64,000 bases of DNA from Clostridiales bacterium CHKCI001 (GTDB lineage: Bacteria; Bacillota; Clostridia; Lachnospirales; Lachnospiraceae), in NCBI GenBank assembly GCA_900045905.1, contig FCNS01000038.1, forward strand, positions 206,270 to 270,269, read 5' to 3'. A program made the translations under genes and the position numbers. Below, in pieces: positions 27,421 to 38,711 of the stretch; position 1 is the stretch's first letter; each line of letters begins with the position of its first letter. Below the pieces are notes generated by a model. The model saw only the letters and a program-made list of their open reading frames with translations, ran no database searches and was not told the origin of the DNA.

Positions 27421-28050
27421 ATGAAGAAAGCAATTTTAGCAACAAAAGTCGGAATGACACAGATTTTCGATGAAAATGGTATTCTCGTACCAGTTACTGT
27501 ATTGCAGGCAGGTCCATGTGTGGTAACACAGGTTAAGACAGTTGAAAACGATGGATACAGTGCAGTACAGGTTGGCTTTGTTGATAAGCGTGAAAAGCTT
27601 GTAAACAAACCAGTTAAGGGTCACTTTGATAAGGCTGGCGTTTCTTACAAGAGATTTGTAAGAGAATTCAGACTGGAAGATGCTGAAAACTACAATGTAA
27701 AAGATGAAATTAAGGTTGATGTTTTTGCAGCTGGAGATAAGATTGATGCAACTGCAATTTCCAAAGGTAAAGGCTTCCAGGGTGCTATTAAGAGACACGG
27801 ACAGTCCAGAGGACCTATGGCTCATGGTTCTAAGTTCCATCGTCATGCAGGTTCCAATGGTTCTGCAACAAGTCCAGGTAAAGTATTCAAAGGTAAGAAG
27901 ATGCCAGGTCGTATGGGTGGTGTAAAAGTTACAATCCAGAATCTGGAAGTTGTACGCGTAGATGCAGATAACAACTTACTTTTAATCAAGGGTGCAGTAC
28001 CAGGATCAAAGAAGTGCTTAGTAACTGTAAAGAATTCTGTAAAGGCCTAA
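27421..28050 (+). CDS. rplC: 50S ribosomal protein L3
   Basis: The 209-residue protein shows L3 features: [17 protein letters not shown] at the start, and the loop with [12 protein letters not shown] and [10 protein letters not shown] that reaches toward the peptidyl-transferase centre. It binds 23S rRNA early in 50S assembly. AGGAGG precedes the ATG. A 134-base gap separates it from rpsJ, with no second promoter that I can support. Confidence 0.97.
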   Translation: MKKAILATKVGMTQIFDENGILVPVTVLQAGPCVVTQVKTVENDGYSAVQVGFVDKREKLVNKPVKGHFDKAGVSYKRFVREFRLEDAENYNVKDEIKVDVFAAGDKIDATAISKGKGFQGAIKRHGQSRGPMAHGSKFHRHAGSNGSATSPGKVFKGKKMPGRMGGVKVTIQNLEVVRVDADNNLLLIKGAVPGSKKCLVTVKNSVKA

Positions 28051-28074
28051 TGAAGCGAAAGGAGGACCACACAG

Positions 28075-28695
28075 ATGTCAAAAGTATCTGTTTACAATAT
28101 GCAAGGTGCACAGGTTGGCGAATTAGAGCTTAACGATGCAGTATTCGGAGTAGAAGTAAACGAACATCTCGTTAAGATGGCAGTAACAAGCCAGCTTGCA
28201 AATAAGCGTCAAGGAACTCAGAAAGCAAAGACACGTTCTGAAGTATCTGGCGGTGGAAGAAAGCCATGGAGACAGAAAGGAACTGGTCATGCAAGACAAG
28301 GTTCTATTAGAGCTCCACAGTGGACAGGCGGCGGAGTTGTATTCGCTCCAGTTCCAAGAGACTATTCTTTCAAATTAAATAAGAAGGAAAAGAGAGCTGC
28401 TCTTAAGTCTGTATTGACAAGCAGAGTAAATGAAAATAAGTTCATCGTATTAGATGAGTTAACATTAGATGAAATTAAGACAAAGAAGTTTGTAGAAGTA
28501 ATGAATAACTTAAAAGTTGCTAAGGCTTTAGTTGTTACAGATGGTACAGATAAGAATGTTGTTCTTTCTGCAAGAAATCTGAAAAATATCAAGACAGCTT
28601 CTACTAACACAATCAATGTATACGATATCTTAAAATATGATACCGTAGTTGCTACTAAGGCAGCTGTTGCAACAATCGAGGAGGTGTATGCATAA
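28075..28695 (+). CDS. rplD: 50S ribosomal protein L4
   Basis: The 206-residue protein has the L4 core with the long arginine/glycine-rich loop ([19 protein letters not shown]) that lines the exit tunnel. In several bacteria L4 is also the repressor of its own S10 operon, so it is the first candidate ligand for the leader at 26747. AAAGGAGG precedes the ATG. The stop overlaps the rplW start (TAATG). Confidence 0.97.
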   Translation: MSKVSVYNMQGAQVGELELNDAVFGVEVNEHLVKMAVTSQLANKRQGTQKAKTRSEVSGGGRKPWRQKGTGHARQGSIRAPQWTGGGVVFAPVPRDYSFKLNKKEKRAALKSVLTSRVNENKFIVLDELTLDEIKTKKFVEVMNNLKVAKALVVTDGTDKNVVLSARNLKNIKTASTNTINVYDILKYDTVVATKAAVATIEEVYA

Positions 28696-28994
28696 TGGCT
28701 AACGTACAATACTATGATGTTATTCTGAAGCCAGTAATCACTGAGAAGAGCATGGACGCTATGGCTGAAAAGAAGTATACCTTTCTTGTTCATCCAGAAG
28801 CAACAAAGAACATGATTGCTGAAGCAGTTGAAAAAATGTTCCCTGGCACAAAGGTTGCTAAGGTAAATACCATGAATTTAGATGGTAAGACAAAGAGAAG
28901 AGGCCGTTCTGTTGGTAAGACAGCAAAGACAAAAAAAGCAATTGTTCAGTTAACAGCTGAAAGCGAAGATATCCAGATTTTTGAAGGCCTGTAA
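28695..28994 (+). CDS. rplW: 50S ribosomal protein L23
   Basis: The 99-residue protein matches L23 ([26 protein letters not shown]). L23 lies at the tunnel exit and is a docking site for signal recognition particle and trigger factor. Its start overlaps the rplD stop by one base. Confidence 0.96.
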   Translation: MANVQYYDVILKPVITEKSMDAMAEKKYTFLVHPEATKNMIAEAVEKMFPGTKVAKVNTMNLDGKTKRRGRSVGKTAKTKKAIVQLTAESEDIQIFEGL

Positions 28995-29067
28995 GACGCA
29001 GCCAGTTCGTGGCTGTGCATTAAACGCAACAAAAGCGTGATAATAAATTAGAAAAGGAGAATTTATC

Positions 29068-29910
29068 ATGGGAATCAAAAAATATAACCCATATACACCT
29101 TCTAGAAGACAGATGACAGGTTCTGATTTCTCCGAAATCACAAGTACAACTCCTGAAAAATCGTTAACTGTATCTTTAAAGAAGAATGCAGGCCGTAACA
29201 ACCAAGGTAAAATTACTGTAAGACACCAAGGTGGCGGTTCTAGAAGAAAATATAGAATTATTGATTTTAAGAGAAACAAAGATGGAATTCCAGCAATTGT
29301 TAAATCCATCGAATACGATCCAAATAGAACAGCAAACATCGCTTTAATCTGCTATGCAGATGGACAGAAAGCATACATCTTAGCTCCAGAAGGATTAAAG
29401 GTTGGTATGAAGGTTGTAAGTGGTGTAGAAGCAGAAGCAAAGATTGGTAACTGCTTACCATTATCCGAAATTCCAGTAGGTGCTCAGATTCACAACATCG
29501 AATTATATCCAGGTGCAGGAGCACAGTTAGTTCGTTCCGCTGGTGTTGCAGCGCAGTTAATGGCTAAGGAAGGTAAGTATGCTACATTGAGATTACCATC
29601 TGGTGAAATGAGAATGGTTCCAATCAATTGCCGTGCAACAATTGGTGTTGTAGGTAATGGAGAACACTCCCTGATTAACATTGGTAAGGCTGGACGTAAG
29701 CGTCATATGGGCATTCGTCCTACTGTTCGTGGTTCTGTTATGAATCCTAATGACCATCCACATGGTGGTGGTGAAGGTAAGACTGGTATTGGTCGTCCAG
29801 GTCCATGTACACCTTGGGGCAAGCCAGCACTTGGATTAAAGACAAGAAAGAAAAACAAACAGTCCAATAAGTTAATCATTAGAAGAAAAGACGGAAGAGC
29901 AATAAAATAA
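29068..29910 (+). CDS. rplB: 50S ribosomal protein L2
   Basis: The 280-residue protein has the full L2 pattern: [13 protein letters not shown] at the start, the RNA-binding OB and SH3-like folds, and the C-terminal [13 protein letters not shown] with the histidine that matters for peptidyl transfer. A good AAAGGAG site precedes the ATG after a 73-base gap. Confidence 0.97.
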   Translation: MGIKKYNPYTPSRRQMTGSDFSEITSTTPEKSLTVSLKKNAGRNNQGKITVRHQGGGSRRKYRIIDFKRNKDGIPAIVKSIEYDPNRTANIALICYADGQKAYILAPEGLKVGMKVVSGVEAEAKIGNCLPLSEIPVGAQIHNIELYPGAGAQLVRSAGVAAQLMAKEGKYATLRLPSGEMRMVPINCRATIGVVGNGEHSLINIGKAGRKRHMGIRPTVRGSVMNPNDHPHGGGEGKTGIGRPGPCTPWGKPALGLKTRKKNKQSNKLIIRRKDGRAIK

Positions 29911-29959
29911 TTGATTATGCTCAGAAAATTTTGAACAGTTTATAAGGAGGTTAGAACCT

Positions 29960-30238
29960 ATGGCTCGCTCACTGAAAAAAGGACCATTTGCTGATGCACA
30001 TTTATTAAAGAAGGTTGATGCAATGAACGCAGCAGGACAAAAGCAGGTAATTAAGACTTGGTCTCGTCGTTCTACAATCTTCCCACAAATGGTTGGACAT
30101 ACAATCGCAGTTCATGATGGTAGAAAGCATGTTCCAGTATATATCACAGAAGATATGGTTGGACATAAGCTTGGAGAATTCGTAGCTACCAGAACTTATA
30201 GAGGTCATGGAAAAGACGAAAAGAAATCAAAACGCTAA
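29960..30238 (+). CDS. rpsS: 30S ribosomal protein S19
   Basis: The 92-residue protein has the S19 start ([17 protein letters not shown]) and the middle motif [21 protein letters not shown]. With S13 it forms the top of the 30S head near the A-site tRNA. AAGGAGG precedes the ATG. Confidence 0.97.
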   Translation: MARSLKKGPFADAHLLKKVDAMNAAGQKQVIKTWSRRSTIFPQMVGHTIAVHDGRKHVPVYITEDMVGHKLGEFVATRTYRGHGKDEKKSKR

Positions 30239-30272
30239 TTTGGAACGTATTTGAAAGGAGGTAACAAAAGTC

Positions 30273-30659
30273 ATGGCAAAAGGACATAGATCCCAGATTA
30301 AGAGAGAAAGAAATGCACAGAAGGACACAAGACCATCTGCAAAGTTATCTTATGCAAGAGTTTCTGTCCAGAAGGCATGTTTTGTATTAGATGCCATTAG
30401 AGGCAAGGATGTTACAACTGCACTTGGTATTGTAACTTACAATCCTAGATATGCTTCATCTTTAATAAAGAAGTTATTAGAGTCAGCAATTGCAAACGCT
30501 GAAAACAACAACGGAATGCATGCAGAGAACCTTTATGTAGAGGAATGCTACGCAAATAAGGGACCAACAATGAAGAGAATCAGACCGAGAGCACAGGGTA
30601 GAGCTTATCGTATTGAAAAGAGAATGAGCCATATCACAATCGTGCTGAATGAAAGATAA
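30273..30659 (+). CDS. rplV: 50S ribosomal protein L22
   Basis: The 128-residue protein contains the L22 extended hairpin with MKRIRPRAQGRAYRI, which lines the exit tunnel and is a site of macrolide-resistance changes in other bacteria. It has a somewhat longer charged N-terminus than the usual 110 residues. AAAGGAGG precedes the ATG. Confidence 0.96.
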   Translation: MAKGHRSQIKRERNAQKDTRPSAKLSYARVSVQKACFVLDAIRGKDVTTALGIVTYNPRYASSLIKKLLESAIANAENNNGMHAENLYVEECYANKGPTMKRIRPRAQGRAYRIEKRMSHITIVLNER

Positions 30660-30671
30660 AAGGAGGGCATT

Positions 30672-31328
30672 ATGGGACAAAAAGTTAATCCTCATGGCAT
30701 CAGAGTCGGCGTAATCAAAGATTGGGATTCCAAGTGGTATGCTGAAGCTGATTTCGCAGACAATCTTGTAGAAGATTATAATATTAGAAAGTTCTTAAAA
30801 AAGAGATTATACAGTGCCGGCATCTCCAAGATCGAAATCGAAAGAGCTGCTGATCGTGTAAAAGTTATTATTTATACAGCTAAGCCAGGTGTAGTAATTG
30901 GTAAAGGCGGAGCTGAAATTGAAAAGTTAAAAGCAGAAGCTTCTAAGTTAACAGATAAGAAGTTATTTGTAGATATTAAAGAAGTAAAGAGACCAGATAA
31001 GGACGCTCAGTTAGTAGCTGAAAATATTGCTGCTCAGTTGGAAAATCGTATTTCCTTCCGTCGTGCAATGAAGTCCACAATGTCTAGAACAATGAAAGCA
31101 GGAGCTCTTGGTATTAAGACTGCTGTTTCTGGACGTCTGGCAGGTGCAGATATGGCTCGTACAGAATTCTACAGCGAGGGAACAATCCCGTTGCAGACAT
31201 TGAGAGCTGATATTGATTATGGTTTCGCTGAAGCAGATACAACCTACGGTAAGTTAGGTGTTAAGGTTTGGATCTACAAAGGCGAAGTTCTTCCAACAAA
31301 GTCTAATAAGGAAGGGAGCGATAAATAA
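30672..31328 (+). CDS. rpsC: 30S ribosomal protein S3
   Basis: The 218-residue protein has the S3 start ([12 protein letters not shown]), a KH domain with [12 protein letters not shown], and the C-terminal domain ([22 protein letters not shown]). It helps form the mRNA entry channel. Its stop overlaps the rplP start (TAATG). Confidence 0.97.
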   Translation: MGQKVNPHGIRVGVIKDWDSKWYAEADFADNLVEDYNIRKFLKKRLYSAGISKIEIERAADRVKVIIYTAKPGVVIGKGGAEIEKLKAEASKLTDKKLFVDIKEVKRPDKDAQLVAENIAAQLENRISFRRAMKSTMSRTMKAGALGIKTAVSGRLAGADMARTEFYSEGTIPLQTLRADIDYGFAEADTTYGKLGVKVWIYKGEVLPTKSNKEGSDK

Positions 31329-31765
31329 TGTTAATGCCTAAGAGAGTAAAGCGTCGTAAGCAGTTCCGTGGAACGATGACCGGTAAGGCTATGAGAGGTA
31401 ACACAATTTCTAATGGTGAATACGGTATTGTCGCTTTAGAGCCAGCATGGATTAAATCCAATCAGATTGAAGCTGCCCGTATTGCTATGACACGTTATAT
31501 CAAGCGTGGTGGTAAGGTTTGGATTAAGATTTTCCCAGATAAACCAGTAACAACAAAACCAGCTGAAACACGTATGGGTTCCGGTAAAGGTTCCCTGGAA
31601 TACTGGGTAGCAGTCGTTAAGCCAGGTCGTGTAATGTTTGAGATCTCTGGAGTTTCTGAAGAGGTAGCGAGAGAAGCATTACGTCTTGCAACACACAAGT
31701 TACCAGTAAAATGTAAAGTAGTTTCTCGCGCAGACTTAGAAGGCGGTGATAACAGTGAAAATTAA
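31328..31765 (+). CDS. rplP: 50S ribosomal protein L16
   Basis: The 145-residue protein shows L16 features ([37 protein letters not shown]). It sits near the A-site tRNA elbow in the 50S. Two starts are possible, 31328 and 31334; both are close to GGAAGGGAG. The last bases overlap rpmC. Confidence 0.96.
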   Translation: MLMPKRVKRRKQFRGTMTGKAMRGNTISNGEYGIVALEPAWIKSNQIEAARIAMTRYIKRGGKVWIKIFPDKPVTTKPAETRMGSGKGSLEYWVAVVKPGRVMFEISGVSEEVAREALRLATHKLPVKCKVVSRADLEGGDNSEN

Positions 31766-31955
31766 TAAGTATGTAGAAGATTTAAAGACGAAATCAGCTA
31801 CAGAATTACAGGAAGAATTAGTAGCTGCTAAGAAGGAACTTTTTAATTTAAGATTCCAGAATGCGACCAATCAATTGGATAATACAAGTAGAATTAAGGA
31901 AGTTCGTAAGAACATTGCCAGAATTCAGACAATTATCACAGAAAAGGCGCAGTAA
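31755..31955 (+). CDS. rpmC: 50S ribosomal protein L29
   Basis: This small helical protein of 66 residues ([19 protein letters not shown]) sits at the tunnel exit beside L23. GGCGGTGA lies 5 bases before the GTG at 31755, which gives the usual start [10 protein letters not shown]; the GTG at 31746 lies inside that ribosome site. It overlaps rplP by 11 bases. Confidence 0.95.
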   Translation: MKINKYVEDLKTKSATELQEELVAAKKELFNLRFQNATNQLDNTSRIKEVRKNIARIQTIITEKAQ

Positions 31956-32008
31956 GATGAACCTTTAGCGTTCGATTCGTTGAAAACAACACGAAAGGAG
32001 TAACGGTT

Positions 32009-32266
32009 GTGGAAGAAAGAAATCTTAGAAAAATCCGTACAGGTAAAGTAATCAGCGACAAGATGGATAAGACGATTGTAGTTGCTGTTCAGGATAATGT
32101 AAAGCATCCGGTTATTGGTAAGATCGTTAAGAGAACTTACAAGTTAAAGGCTCATGACGAAGAAAATACCTGCAAAATCGGTGATACTGTAAGAGTAATG
32201 GAGACAAGACCTCTGTCTAAGGATAAGAGATGGAGATTAGTTGAAATTATTGAAAGAGCAAAATAA
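32009..32266 (+). CDS. rpsQ: 30S ribosomal protein S17
   Basis: The 85-residue OB-fold protein has [14 protein letters not shown] and YKAHDE-type S17 motifs. It binds helices of 16S rRNA early in assembly. It starts with GTG, supported by AAAGGAG. Confidence 0.96.
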   Translation: MEERNLRKIRTGKVISDKMDKTIVVAVQDNVKHPVIGKIVKRTYKLKAHDEENTCKIGDTVRVMETRPLSKDKRWRLVEIIERAK

Positions 32267-32377
32267 TTTTTTTTAGCAGAATATTGCGTTTCGCAACATT
32301 TGTTATATAGATAGAAATGCAGATAAATCCGTATAAATCTGGTTTTCAATCCAGAGTTCGATGAAAGGAGTCTAGGC

Positions 32378-32746
32378 ATGATTCAGCAGGAAAGCAGATT
32401 AAAAGTTGCTGATAATACTGGTGCAAAGGAATTACTTTGTATCCGTGTTATGGGCGGATCTACAAGAAGATATGCAAATATCGGTGATGTCATTGTTGCT
32501 TCTGTTAAGGATGCAACACCAGGCGGTGTTGTAAAGAAGGGCGATGTTGTAAAAGCCGTTGTTGTGCGTACAGTAAAAGGTGCTCGTCGTAAAGACGGTT
32601 CTTATATTAAGTTCGATGAAAATGCAGCAGTTATCATCAAGGAAGACAAGAACCCAAGAGGAACTCGTATTTTTGGACCTGTAGCAAGAGAGTTAAGAGA
32701 AAAGCAGTTCATGAAGATCGTATCTCTCGCTCCAGAAGTATTATAA
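32378..32746 (+). CDS. rplN: 50S ribosomal protein L14
   Basis: The 122-residue protein has the L14 start ([16 protein letters not shown]) and the end pattern [14 protein letters not shown]. It sits on the subunit interface and binds silencing factor RsfS in other bacteria. GAAAGGAG precedes the ATG; the 111-base gap before it shows no clear promoter. Confidence 0.97.
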   Translation: MIQQESRLKVADNTGAKELLCIRVMGGSTRRYANIGDVIVASVKDATPGGVVKKGDVVKAVVVRTVKGARRKDGSYIKFDENAAVIIKEDKNPRGTRIFGPVARELREKQFMKIVSLAPEVL

Positions 32747-32760
32747 GGAGGGTGTAAACT

Positions 32761-33069
32761 GTGGCTAACAAGATCAAGAAGGGTGATACAGTAAAGGTTA
32801 TCACTGGTAAAGACAAAGATAGAGAAGGCAAGGTATTGTCTGTTGATATGAAGAACCACAAAGTACTTGTTGAAGGCGTAAATATGGTAACGAAGCATAC
32901 AAAGCCAAGCGCTCAGAATCAGCAAGGTGGTATTGTAAGTAAGGAAGCTCCAATTGACATCTCTAATGTAATGTACAGCGCAAAAGGTCAGGCTGTAAGA
33001 GTTGGATTCGCAGTAAAGGATGGCAAGAAGGTTCGTATTAATAAGAAAACTGGCGAAGCAATCGATTAA
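32761..33069 (+). CDS. rplX: 50S ribosomal protein L24
   Basis: The 102-residue protein has an N-terminal KOW motif ([20 protein letters not shown]). L24 starts 50S assembly near the tunnel exit. The start is GTG with AAGGAGG upstream, 14 bases after rplN. Confidence 0.97.
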   Translation: MANKIKKGDTVKVITGKDKDREGKVLSVDMKNHKVLVEGVNMVTKHTKPSAQNQQGGIVSKEAPIDISNVMYSAKGQAVRVGFAVKDGKKVRINKKTGEAID

Positions 33070-33089
33070 TTGAGAGAGGAGGTTCAAAC

Positions 33090-33629
33090 GTGAGTAGATT
33101 AAAAGACGCTTATAAGAATGAGATCGTAGATGCTATGATCAAGAAATTTGGTTATAAGAATATCATGGAAGTTCCAAAGTTGGATAAAGTTGTCATCAAC
33201 ATGGGTGTTGGTGAAGCAAAAGAAAACGCAAAACTTCTGGATGCTGCTGTTAAGGAATTGGAAACAATTGCTGGACAGAAGGTTGTTACAACAAAGGCAA
33301 AGAAATCTGTTGCTAACTTCAAGATCAGAGAGGGTATGCCAATCGGATGTAAAGTAACATTACGTGGTGAAAAGATGTATGAATTTGTAGATCGTCTGAT
33401 TAACCTGGCATTGCCACGAGTACGTGACTTTAGAGGTGTTAGCGCGAATTCCTTCGATGGAAGAGGTAACTATGCATTAGGTATTAAAGAACAGTTGATC
33501 TTCCCTGAAATCGAGTATGATAAGGTTGATAAGACCAGAGGTATGGACGTAATTTTCGTTACTACCGCTAAGACTGATGAGGAAGCTCGTGAATTACTGA
33601 GATTATTTAATATGCCATTTCAAAAATAG
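33090..33629 (+). CDS. rplE: 50S ribosomal protein L5
   Basis: The 179-residue protein matches L5 ([44 protein letters not shown]). It binds 5S rRNA and contacts P-site tRNA. The start is GTG with GAGAGGAGG upstream. Confidence 0.97.
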   Translation: MSRLKDAYKNEIVDAMIKKFGYKNIMEVPKLDKVVINMGVGEAKENAKLLDAAVKELETIAGQKVVTTKAKKSVANFKIREGMPIGCKVTLRGEKMYEFVDRLINLALPRVRDFRGVSANSFDGRGNYALGIKEQLIFPEIEYDKVDKTRGMDVIFVTTAKTDEEARELLRLFNMPFQK

Positions 33630-33645
33630 TTAGGAGGAAAGTTTC

Positions 33646-33831
33646 ATGGCTAAAACTTCAATGAAAGTAAAACAGTCACGTAAGGCAAAGTTTTCCACTC
33701 AGGAATACAATCGTTGCAGAATCTGCGGACGTCCACATGCTTACTTAAGAAAGTATGGAATTTGCAGAATTTGTTTCCGTGAATTAGCATATAAGGGACA
33801 GATTCCTGGTGTAAAGAAAGCAAGCTGGTAA
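33646..33831 (+). CDS. rpsZ: 30S ribosomal protein S14, zinc-binding type Z
   Basis: The 61-residue short form carries two zinc-binding CxxC pairs (CRICGRPH, then CRICFREL). It stabilises the 30S head. The short zinc form is usual in Clostridia; a zinc-free paralogue may exist elsewhere. AGGAGG precedes the ATG. Confidence 0.97.
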   Translation: MAKTSMKVKQSRKAKFSTQEYNRCRICGRPHAYLRKYGICRICFRELAYKGQIPGVKKASW

Positions 33832-33868
33832 GCCGGTGCCACAATCTATAAGAAGGAGGACAACTTAA

Positions 33869-34270
33869 ATGACAATGAGCGATCCAATTGCAGATATGCT
33901 TACAAGAATTCGTAATGCAAATACTGCAAAGCATGATACAGTAGATATCCCAGCATCTAAGATGAAAATCGCAATTGCAGACATCCTTTTAAAGGAAGGC
34001 TATATTGCAAAGTATGATATCGTAGAAGACGGTAATTTTAAGACAATTCGTGTGACATTAAAGTATGGTGCAGACAAGAATGAAAGAATCATTACAGGTC
34101 TGAAGAGAATTTCCAAACCAGGTCTTCGTGTATACGCAAGCACACAAGATCTTCCAAAAGTACTGGGTGGTTTAGGTGTTGCAATCATCTCTACAAACCA
34201 GGGCGTTTTAACGGATAAAGAAGCTAGAAAGCTGAATGTAGGTGGAGAAGTATTAGCGTTTGTTTGGTAA
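33869..34270 (+). CDS. rpsH: 30S ribosomal protein S8
   Basis: The 133-residue protein starts [14 protein letters not shown] and ends with GEVLAFVW, as in S8. It binds central-domain 16S rRNA and represses the spc operon in some bacteria. AAGGAGG precedes the ATG; an ATG two codons on is another choice. A 147-base gap follows, with no firm promoter. Confidence 0.97.
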   Translation: MTMSDPIADMLTRIRNANTAKHDTVDIPASKMKIAIADILLKEGYIAKYDIVEDGNFKTIRVTLKYGADKNERIITGLKRISKPGLRVYASTQDLPKVLGGLGVAIISTNQGVLTDKEARKLNVGGEVLAFVW

Positions 34271-34417
34271 TTCCAAGAGCGCAATTTGAGTGGAAACAAG
34301 TGTGGCAGGTGACATAGAACGAATAGTTCCAACCGCCATAAACTGTTTCTCAGTTTATATATAAATTTAGAGTACAGTAAATAACTGACTCTCACTAAAT
34401 AAATAGGAGGTACGGGC

Positions 34418-34960
34418 ATGTCACGTATTGGAAGAATGCCAATCGCGGTTCCAGCAGATGTAACAGTTGAAATTGCAGAAAATAATAAAGTGACGGTAAA
34501 AGGTCCTAAGGGAACTTTGGAAAGAGTATTACCAGCAGAAATGCAAATCAAAAAAGATGGTAACGAAATCGTAGTTTCCAGACCAAATGATTTAAAGAAG
34601 ATGAAATCTTTGCATGGTTTGACAAGAACTTTAATTAACAATATGATCATTGGTGTAACAAAGGGTTATGAAAAAGTTTTGGAAATCAATGGTGTTGGTT
34701 ATAGAGGTGCAAAGCAAGGCAAGAAATTAGTTCTGAACTTAGGATATTCTCATCCAGTAGAAATGACTGATCCAGAAGGAATTGAAACAGTTATGGAAGG
34801 TCAGAACAAGATTATTGTTAAAGGTATTGATAAAGAAAAAGTTGGACAGTTTGCGGCTGAAATCAGAGAAAAGAGAGCTCCAGAACCATATAAGGGTAAG
34901 GGTATCAAGTATGCTGATGAGACAATCAGACGTAAAGTTGGTAAGACTGGTAAGAAATAA
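34418..34960 (+). CDS. rplF: 50S ribosomal protein L6
   Basis: The 180-residue protein has two L6 repeats and the usual [11 protein letters not shown] and GKGIKYADE motifs. It lies near the sarcin-ricin loop. AGGAGG precedes the ATG. Confidence 0.97.
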   Translation: MSRIGRMPIAVPADVTVEIAENNKVTVKGPKGTLERVLPAEMQIKKDGNEIVVSRPNDLKKMKSLHGLTRTLINNMIIGVTKGYEKVLEINGVGYRGAKQGKKLVLNLGYSHPVEMTDPEGIETVMEGQNKIIVKGIDKEKVGQFAAEIREKRAPEPYKGKGIKYADETIRRKVGKTGKK

Positions 34961-34978
34961 TAAGGAGAGTGAGAAAGA

Positions 34979-35347
34979 ATGGTTAGTAAGGTATCAAGAA
35001 CGAGAGTTCGCCAAGAAAAGCATAGAAGATTGCGCAGACATATTAACGGTACGGCTGAAAGACCACGTTTGTCTGTATTTAGAAGCAATAATCATATGTA
35101 TGCACAGATCATTGATGATACAGTTGGTAAAACACTGGTGTCAGCTTCTACTCTTCAAAAGGACGTTAAGGCTGAATTAGAAAAGACCAACGATGTAGCT
35201 GCTGCCGCTTACTTGGGTACAGTTATTGCAAAGAGAGCTTTAGACGCAGGAATCACAACAGTTGTTTATGATAGAGGTGGATTCATTTATCAAGGTAAGG
35301 TTCAGGCATTGGCAGATGCAGCCCGTGAGGCTGGTCTGAAATTCTAA
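34979..35347 (+). CDS. rplR: 50S ribosomal protein L18
   Basis: The 122-residue protein has a basic N-terminus ([22 protein letters not shown]) and the [18 protein letters not shown] motif of L18. It binds 5S rRNA together with L5. AAGGAGAG precedes the ATG. Confidence 0.97.
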   Translation: MVSKVSRTRVRQEKHRRLRRHINGTAERPRLSVFRSNNHMYAQIIDDTVGKTLVSASTLQKDVKAELEKTNDVAAAAYLGTVIAKRALDAGITTVVYDRGGFIYQGKVQALADAAREAGLKF

Positions 35348-35363
35348 TCAAGGAGGAGAACAG

Positions 35364-35873
35364 ATGAAACGTACAATTATTGATGCTAGTCAGTTAGAAT
35401 TAGAAGAAAAAGTAGTATCAATCAAGCGTGTTACTAAGGTTGTTAAAGGTGGACGTAACTTCCGCTTCTCTGCTTTAGTTGTCGTTGGTGACAAGAACGG
35501 ACACGTTGGCGCTGGTATGGGTAAGGCTGCTGAAATTCCTGAAGCGATCCGTAAGGGTAAGCAGGATGCTGAAAAGAAGCTGGTTGCTGTACCATTAGAC
35601 GAAAATAAGAGTATTCCACATGATTTCATTGGAAAGTTTGGAAGTGCTTCTGTATTATTAAAGAGATCTCCAGAAGGTACTGGTGTTATCGCAGGTGGTC
35701 CTGCTCGTTCCGTATGTGAATTAGCTGGTTTAAAGAACATCCGTACAAAATGTTTGGGTTCTACAAATAAGCAGAACGTAGTATTAGCTACAATCAAAGG
35801 TTTGTCTAGCTTAAAGACTCCAGAAGAAGTTGCTAAGCTTCGCGGCAAGTCTGTAGAAGAGATTTTAGGCTAA
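35364..35873 (+). CDS. rpsE: 30S ribosomal protein S5
   Basis: The 169-residue protein has the S5 double-stranded-RNA-like fold ([35 protein letters not shown]). It is part of the mRNA entry site and of decoding fidelity. AAGGAGG precedes the ATG. Confidence 0.97.
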   Translation: MKRTIIDASQLELEEKVVSIKRVTKVVKGGRNFRFSALVVVGDKNGHVGAGMGKAAEIPEAIRKGKQDAEKKLVAVPLDENKSIPHDFIGKFGSASVLLKRSPEGTGVIAGGPARSVCELAGLKNIRTKCLGSTNKQNVVLATIKGLSSLKTPEEVAKLRGKSVEEILG

Positions 35874-35887
35874 GGAGGGACAAAATA

Positions 35888-36070
35888 ATGGCTAATAAGT
35901 TAAAGATTACTTTAGTAAAATCACCAATCGGTGCCATTCCTAAGCATAGAAAGACGGTAGAAGCTCTTGGATTAAAGAAGCTTCACAAGACAGTGGAACT
36001 GCCAGATAACGATGCAGTAAGAGGTATGATTTGGCACGTAAAGCATTTAGTCAAAGTAGAAGAAATCTAA
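35888..36070 (+). CDS. rpmD: 50S ribosomal protein L30
   Basis: This small 60-residue protein has the L30 pattern ([23 protein letters not shown]) and typical length. AAGGAGG precedes the ATG, 14 bases after rpsE. Confidence 0.97.
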   Translation: MANKLKITLVKSPIGAIPKHRKTVEALGLKKLHKTVELPDNDAVRGMIWHVKHLVKVEEI

Positions 36071-36092
36071 GAGACGATAGGAGGTGCAAGGA

Positions 36093-36533
36093 ATGAATTT
36101 ATCAAGTTTACAGGCAGCAGCAGGTTCTACACACAATGATAATTTCAGAAGAGGCCGTGGACACGGTTCAGGAAATGGAAAGACTGCAGGTAAGGGCCAT
36201 AAAGGTCAGAAAGCTCGTAGTGGTGCTCCAAGACCAGGTTTTGAAGGTGGTCAGATGCCATTATATAGAAGAATTCCAAAGAGAGGATTCACAAATAGAA
36301 ATACAAAAGAAATCGTTGCAATCAATGTGTCCGTATTAGACAAATTTGATAATGATACAGAAGTGACGGTTGATACATTAATCGAAGCTGGAATCATTAA
36401 GAATCCACGCGATGGTGTAAAGATTCTTGGAAATGGAGAACTTACCAAAAAGCTTACAGTAAAAGTAAATGCATTTAGTGAAAGTGCAAAAGCTAAGATT
36501 GAAGCAGCAGGTGGAAACGCAGAGGTGATCTAA
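36093..36533 (+). CDS. rplO: 50S ribosomal protein L15
   Basis: The 146-residue protein has the glycine/arginine-rich N-terminus of L15 ([20 protein letters not shown]). AGGAGG at 36079-36084 fixes the start at 36093 rather than the GTG at 36084. Its stop overlaps the secY start (TAATG). Confidence 0.96.
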   Translation: MNLSSLQAAAGSTHNDNFRRGRGHGSGNGKTAGKGHKGQKARSGAPRPGFEGGQMPLYRRIPKRGFTNRNTKEIVAINVSVLDKFDNDTEVTVDTLIEAGIIKNPRDGVKILGNGELTKKLTVKVNAFSESAKAKIEAAGGNAEVI

Positions 36534-37843
36534 TGTTAAAAACGCTCCAGAACGCATTAAGAGTAAAAGATGTTCGTCGACGTCTTCTTTTCACGTTCTT
36601 AATGCTTGTTGTAGTGAGAATTGGTTCCCAACTGCCTGTTCCAGGAGTCGATCCAGATTACTTTGCAGATTTCTTTGAACAACATCAAGGAGACGCCTTT
36701 AATTTATTAAATTCTTTTACGGGCGGCTCCTTTGAAAATTTTTCTATTTTAGCATTGAGTATTAGTCCATATATTACATCTTCGATTATTATGCAGTTGA
36801 TGACAATTGCGATTCCGAAATTGGAAGAGATGCAAAAAGATGGAGAAGAAGGCAGAAAGAAAATTGTAGAGTATACACGTTATTTGACGGTTGCATTAGC
36901 TTTAATTACAGCCATTGCAATGTCAATTGGTTTTGGAAGACAGGGATTACTGGAAAACTTTAATTGGCATAGTGTTGTAGTAGTTGTATTTACATTGACT
37001 GCTGGTAGTGCATTCCTGATGTGGTTGGGTGAACGAATTACAGATAAGGGAATTGGAAATGGTATTTCTCTAATTCTTTTAGTTAATATTTTATCTAGAA
37101 TTCCAGATGATATTAAAACGATTTACGATAAATTTATTGCTCCAAGTAGCGTGGCAGCAGGAGTAGTAATTGCGATTATTGTAATTGCGATTCTGGTAGC
37201 GATTGTAGCATTTACAGTATTATTAAACAGTGCAGTTCGCAAAATTCCAGTACAATATTCTCAGAAGATGCAGGGACGCAGATTGATTGGAGGTCAGTCC
37301 AGTCATATTCCATTGAAGGTAAATACTGCGAATGTTATTCCAGTTATTTTTGCTTCTTCATTAATGTCTACCCCTATGATAATTGCTCAGTTCTTTACGG
37401 TTGATTATAGTACAATCGGCGGTAAGATCTTAACTTTTTTAAGCTCTAGTTCTTGGTTTCGACCAGAACGTCCATGGTATACATTGGGTGCATTAGTATA
37501 TATAGCTTTGATTATTATTTTCGCATATTTCTATACTTCAATTACATTTAATCCATTGGAAATTGCGAATAATATGAAAAAACAGGGTGGTTTTATCCCA
37601 GGTATTCGTCCTGGAAAACCAACGTCTGATTATTTAAATAAAATATTAAATTATATTGTATTAATTGGTGCAGTTGGTCTGACAATTGTTGCAATTATTC
37701 CAATTATCCTGAGTGGTATTTTTAATATTACACGTATTTCGTTTATTGGAACCTCTTTAATTATTATTGTAGGTGTTATTCAGGAGACATTGAAACAGAT
37801 TGAAACAAGAGTTGTTGCACGTGAATATGATAGTATTTTTTAA
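36533..37843 (+). CDS. secY: Protein translocase channel SecY
   Basis: The 436-residue protein has ten membrane helices, with the SecY motifs LQNALRVKDVRRRLLFT at the start, the plug-region glycines, SLMSTP and KQGGFIPGIRPG. It forms the protein-export channel with SecE and SecG. The start overlaps rplO, as is usual in the spc operon. Confidence 0.97.
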   Translation: MLKTLQNALRVKDVRRRLLFTFLMLVVVRIGSQLPVPGVDPDYFADFFEQHQGDAFNLLNSFTGGSFENFSILALSISPYITSSIIMQLMTIAIPKLEEMQKDGEEGRKKIVEYTRYLTVALALITAIAMSIGFGRQGLLENFNWHSVVVVVFTLTAGSAFLMWLGERITDKGIGNGISLILLVNILSRIPDDIKTIYDKFIAPSSVAAGVVIAIIVIAILVAIVAFTVLLNSAVRKIPVQYSQKMQGRRLIGGQSSHIPLKVNTANVIPVIFASSLMSTPMIIAQFFTVDYSTIGGKILTFLSSSSWFRPERPWYTLGALVYIALIIIFAYFYTSITFNPLEIANNMKKQGGFIPGIRPGKPTSDYLNKILNYIVLIGAVGLTIVAIIPIILSGIFNITRISFIGTSLIIIVGVIQETLKQIETRVVAREYDSIF

Positions 37844-37856
37844 ATAACGAAACGAT

Positions 37857-37885
37857 ATTGTCCGGAGGATTTTCCTGCGGACAAT
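37857..37885 (+). other. Strong hairpin after secY
   Basis: ATTGTCCG (37857-37864) pairs with CGGACAAT (37878-37885), with a small inner stem. No T tract follows directly, so it could be an RNA-processing site or weak terminator that sets different levels before and after secY. Confidence 0.5.
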
Positions 37886-37939
37886 ACGACTATTCAAGGG
37901 TTTTTATAGTGATTCAATTATTGGGGATTGTTGGGAATT

Positions 37940-37969
37940 TTTACAAAAGTTGCAGAGAAATTCTATACA
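37940..37969 (+). promoter_or_regulatory. Possible promoter of adk-map-infA
   Basis: TTTACA (37940-37945) and TATACA (37964-37969) are separated by 18 bases, inside the 220-base gap after secY. Confidence 0.45.
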
Positions 37970-38063
37970 TAAATAGAAAGTTACAATGCACTTTTGATAA
38001 AAATAAATACAATTTTAAAAAAACTTTAAAATTGTAAAAAGAACTCAATAAGGAGGTTTTAGG

Positions 38064-38708
38064 ATGAAGCTTATTATGCTGGGAGCTCCTGGTGCTGGAA
38101 AAGGTACACAGGCAAAGAAGATCGCAGAAAAGTACGGAATTCCTCATATTTCAACAGGAGATATTTTCCGTGCAAACATTAAGGAAGGTACTGAACTTGG
38201 AAAGAAAGCGAAAGAGTACATGGATCAGGGACTATTAGTTCCAGATGAATTAACTACGAACTTAGTAACAGATCGCGTTCAGCAGCCAGATTGTGAAAAG
38301 GGATATGTGCTAGACGGATTTCCAAGAACAATTCCACAGGCAGAGTGCTTAGATGCAGCTCTGAAAGAGATGGGAGCAAAGATTGATTACGCAATTAATG
38401 TGGATGTTCCAGATGAAAACATCATTAATCGTATGTCTGGCCGTCGTGCATGTGTAACATGTGGAGCTACATATCATATACAGTATGCTGCTCCAAAGGT
38501 AGAAAATGTTTGTGATACATGTGGAAGCAGTCTTGTATTGAGAGATGATGATAAGCCAGAAACAGTGAAGAAACGTCTGGATGTGTATCATGCACAGACT
38601 CAGCCGCTCATTGACTACTATCAGGCACAAGGGGCTTTAGTAAATGTAGATGGTACAAAAAATTTGGAAGACGTTTTTGCAGACATCGTAGCTATTTTAG
38701 GAGAGTAA
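38064..38708 (+). CDS. adk: Adenylate kinase
   Basis: This enzyme interconverts AMP, ADP and ATP. The 214-residue protein has [11 protein letters not shown] as P-loop, DGFPRT, and a zinc-binding LID with two CxxC pairs (CVTCGATYH and CDTCGSS), as in Gram-positive long-form Adk. AAGGAGG precedes the ATG. Confidence 0.97.
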   Translation: MKLIMLGAPGAGKGTQAKKIAEKYGIPHISTGDIFRANIKEGTELGKKAKEYMDQGLLVPDELTTNLVTDRVQQPDCEKGYVLDGFPRTIPQAECLDAALKEMGAKIDYAINVDVPDENIINRMSGRRACVTCGATYHIQYAAPKVENVCDTCGSSLVLRDDDKPETVKKRLDVYHAQTQPLIDYYQAQGALVNVDGTKNLEDVFADIVAILGE

Positions 38709-38711
38709 TAC

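Noticed and set aside
34000..34650. 216-codon open frame on the minus strand across rpsH and rplF
   Set aside because: It lies opposite two certain ribosomal genes and looks like no protein family.
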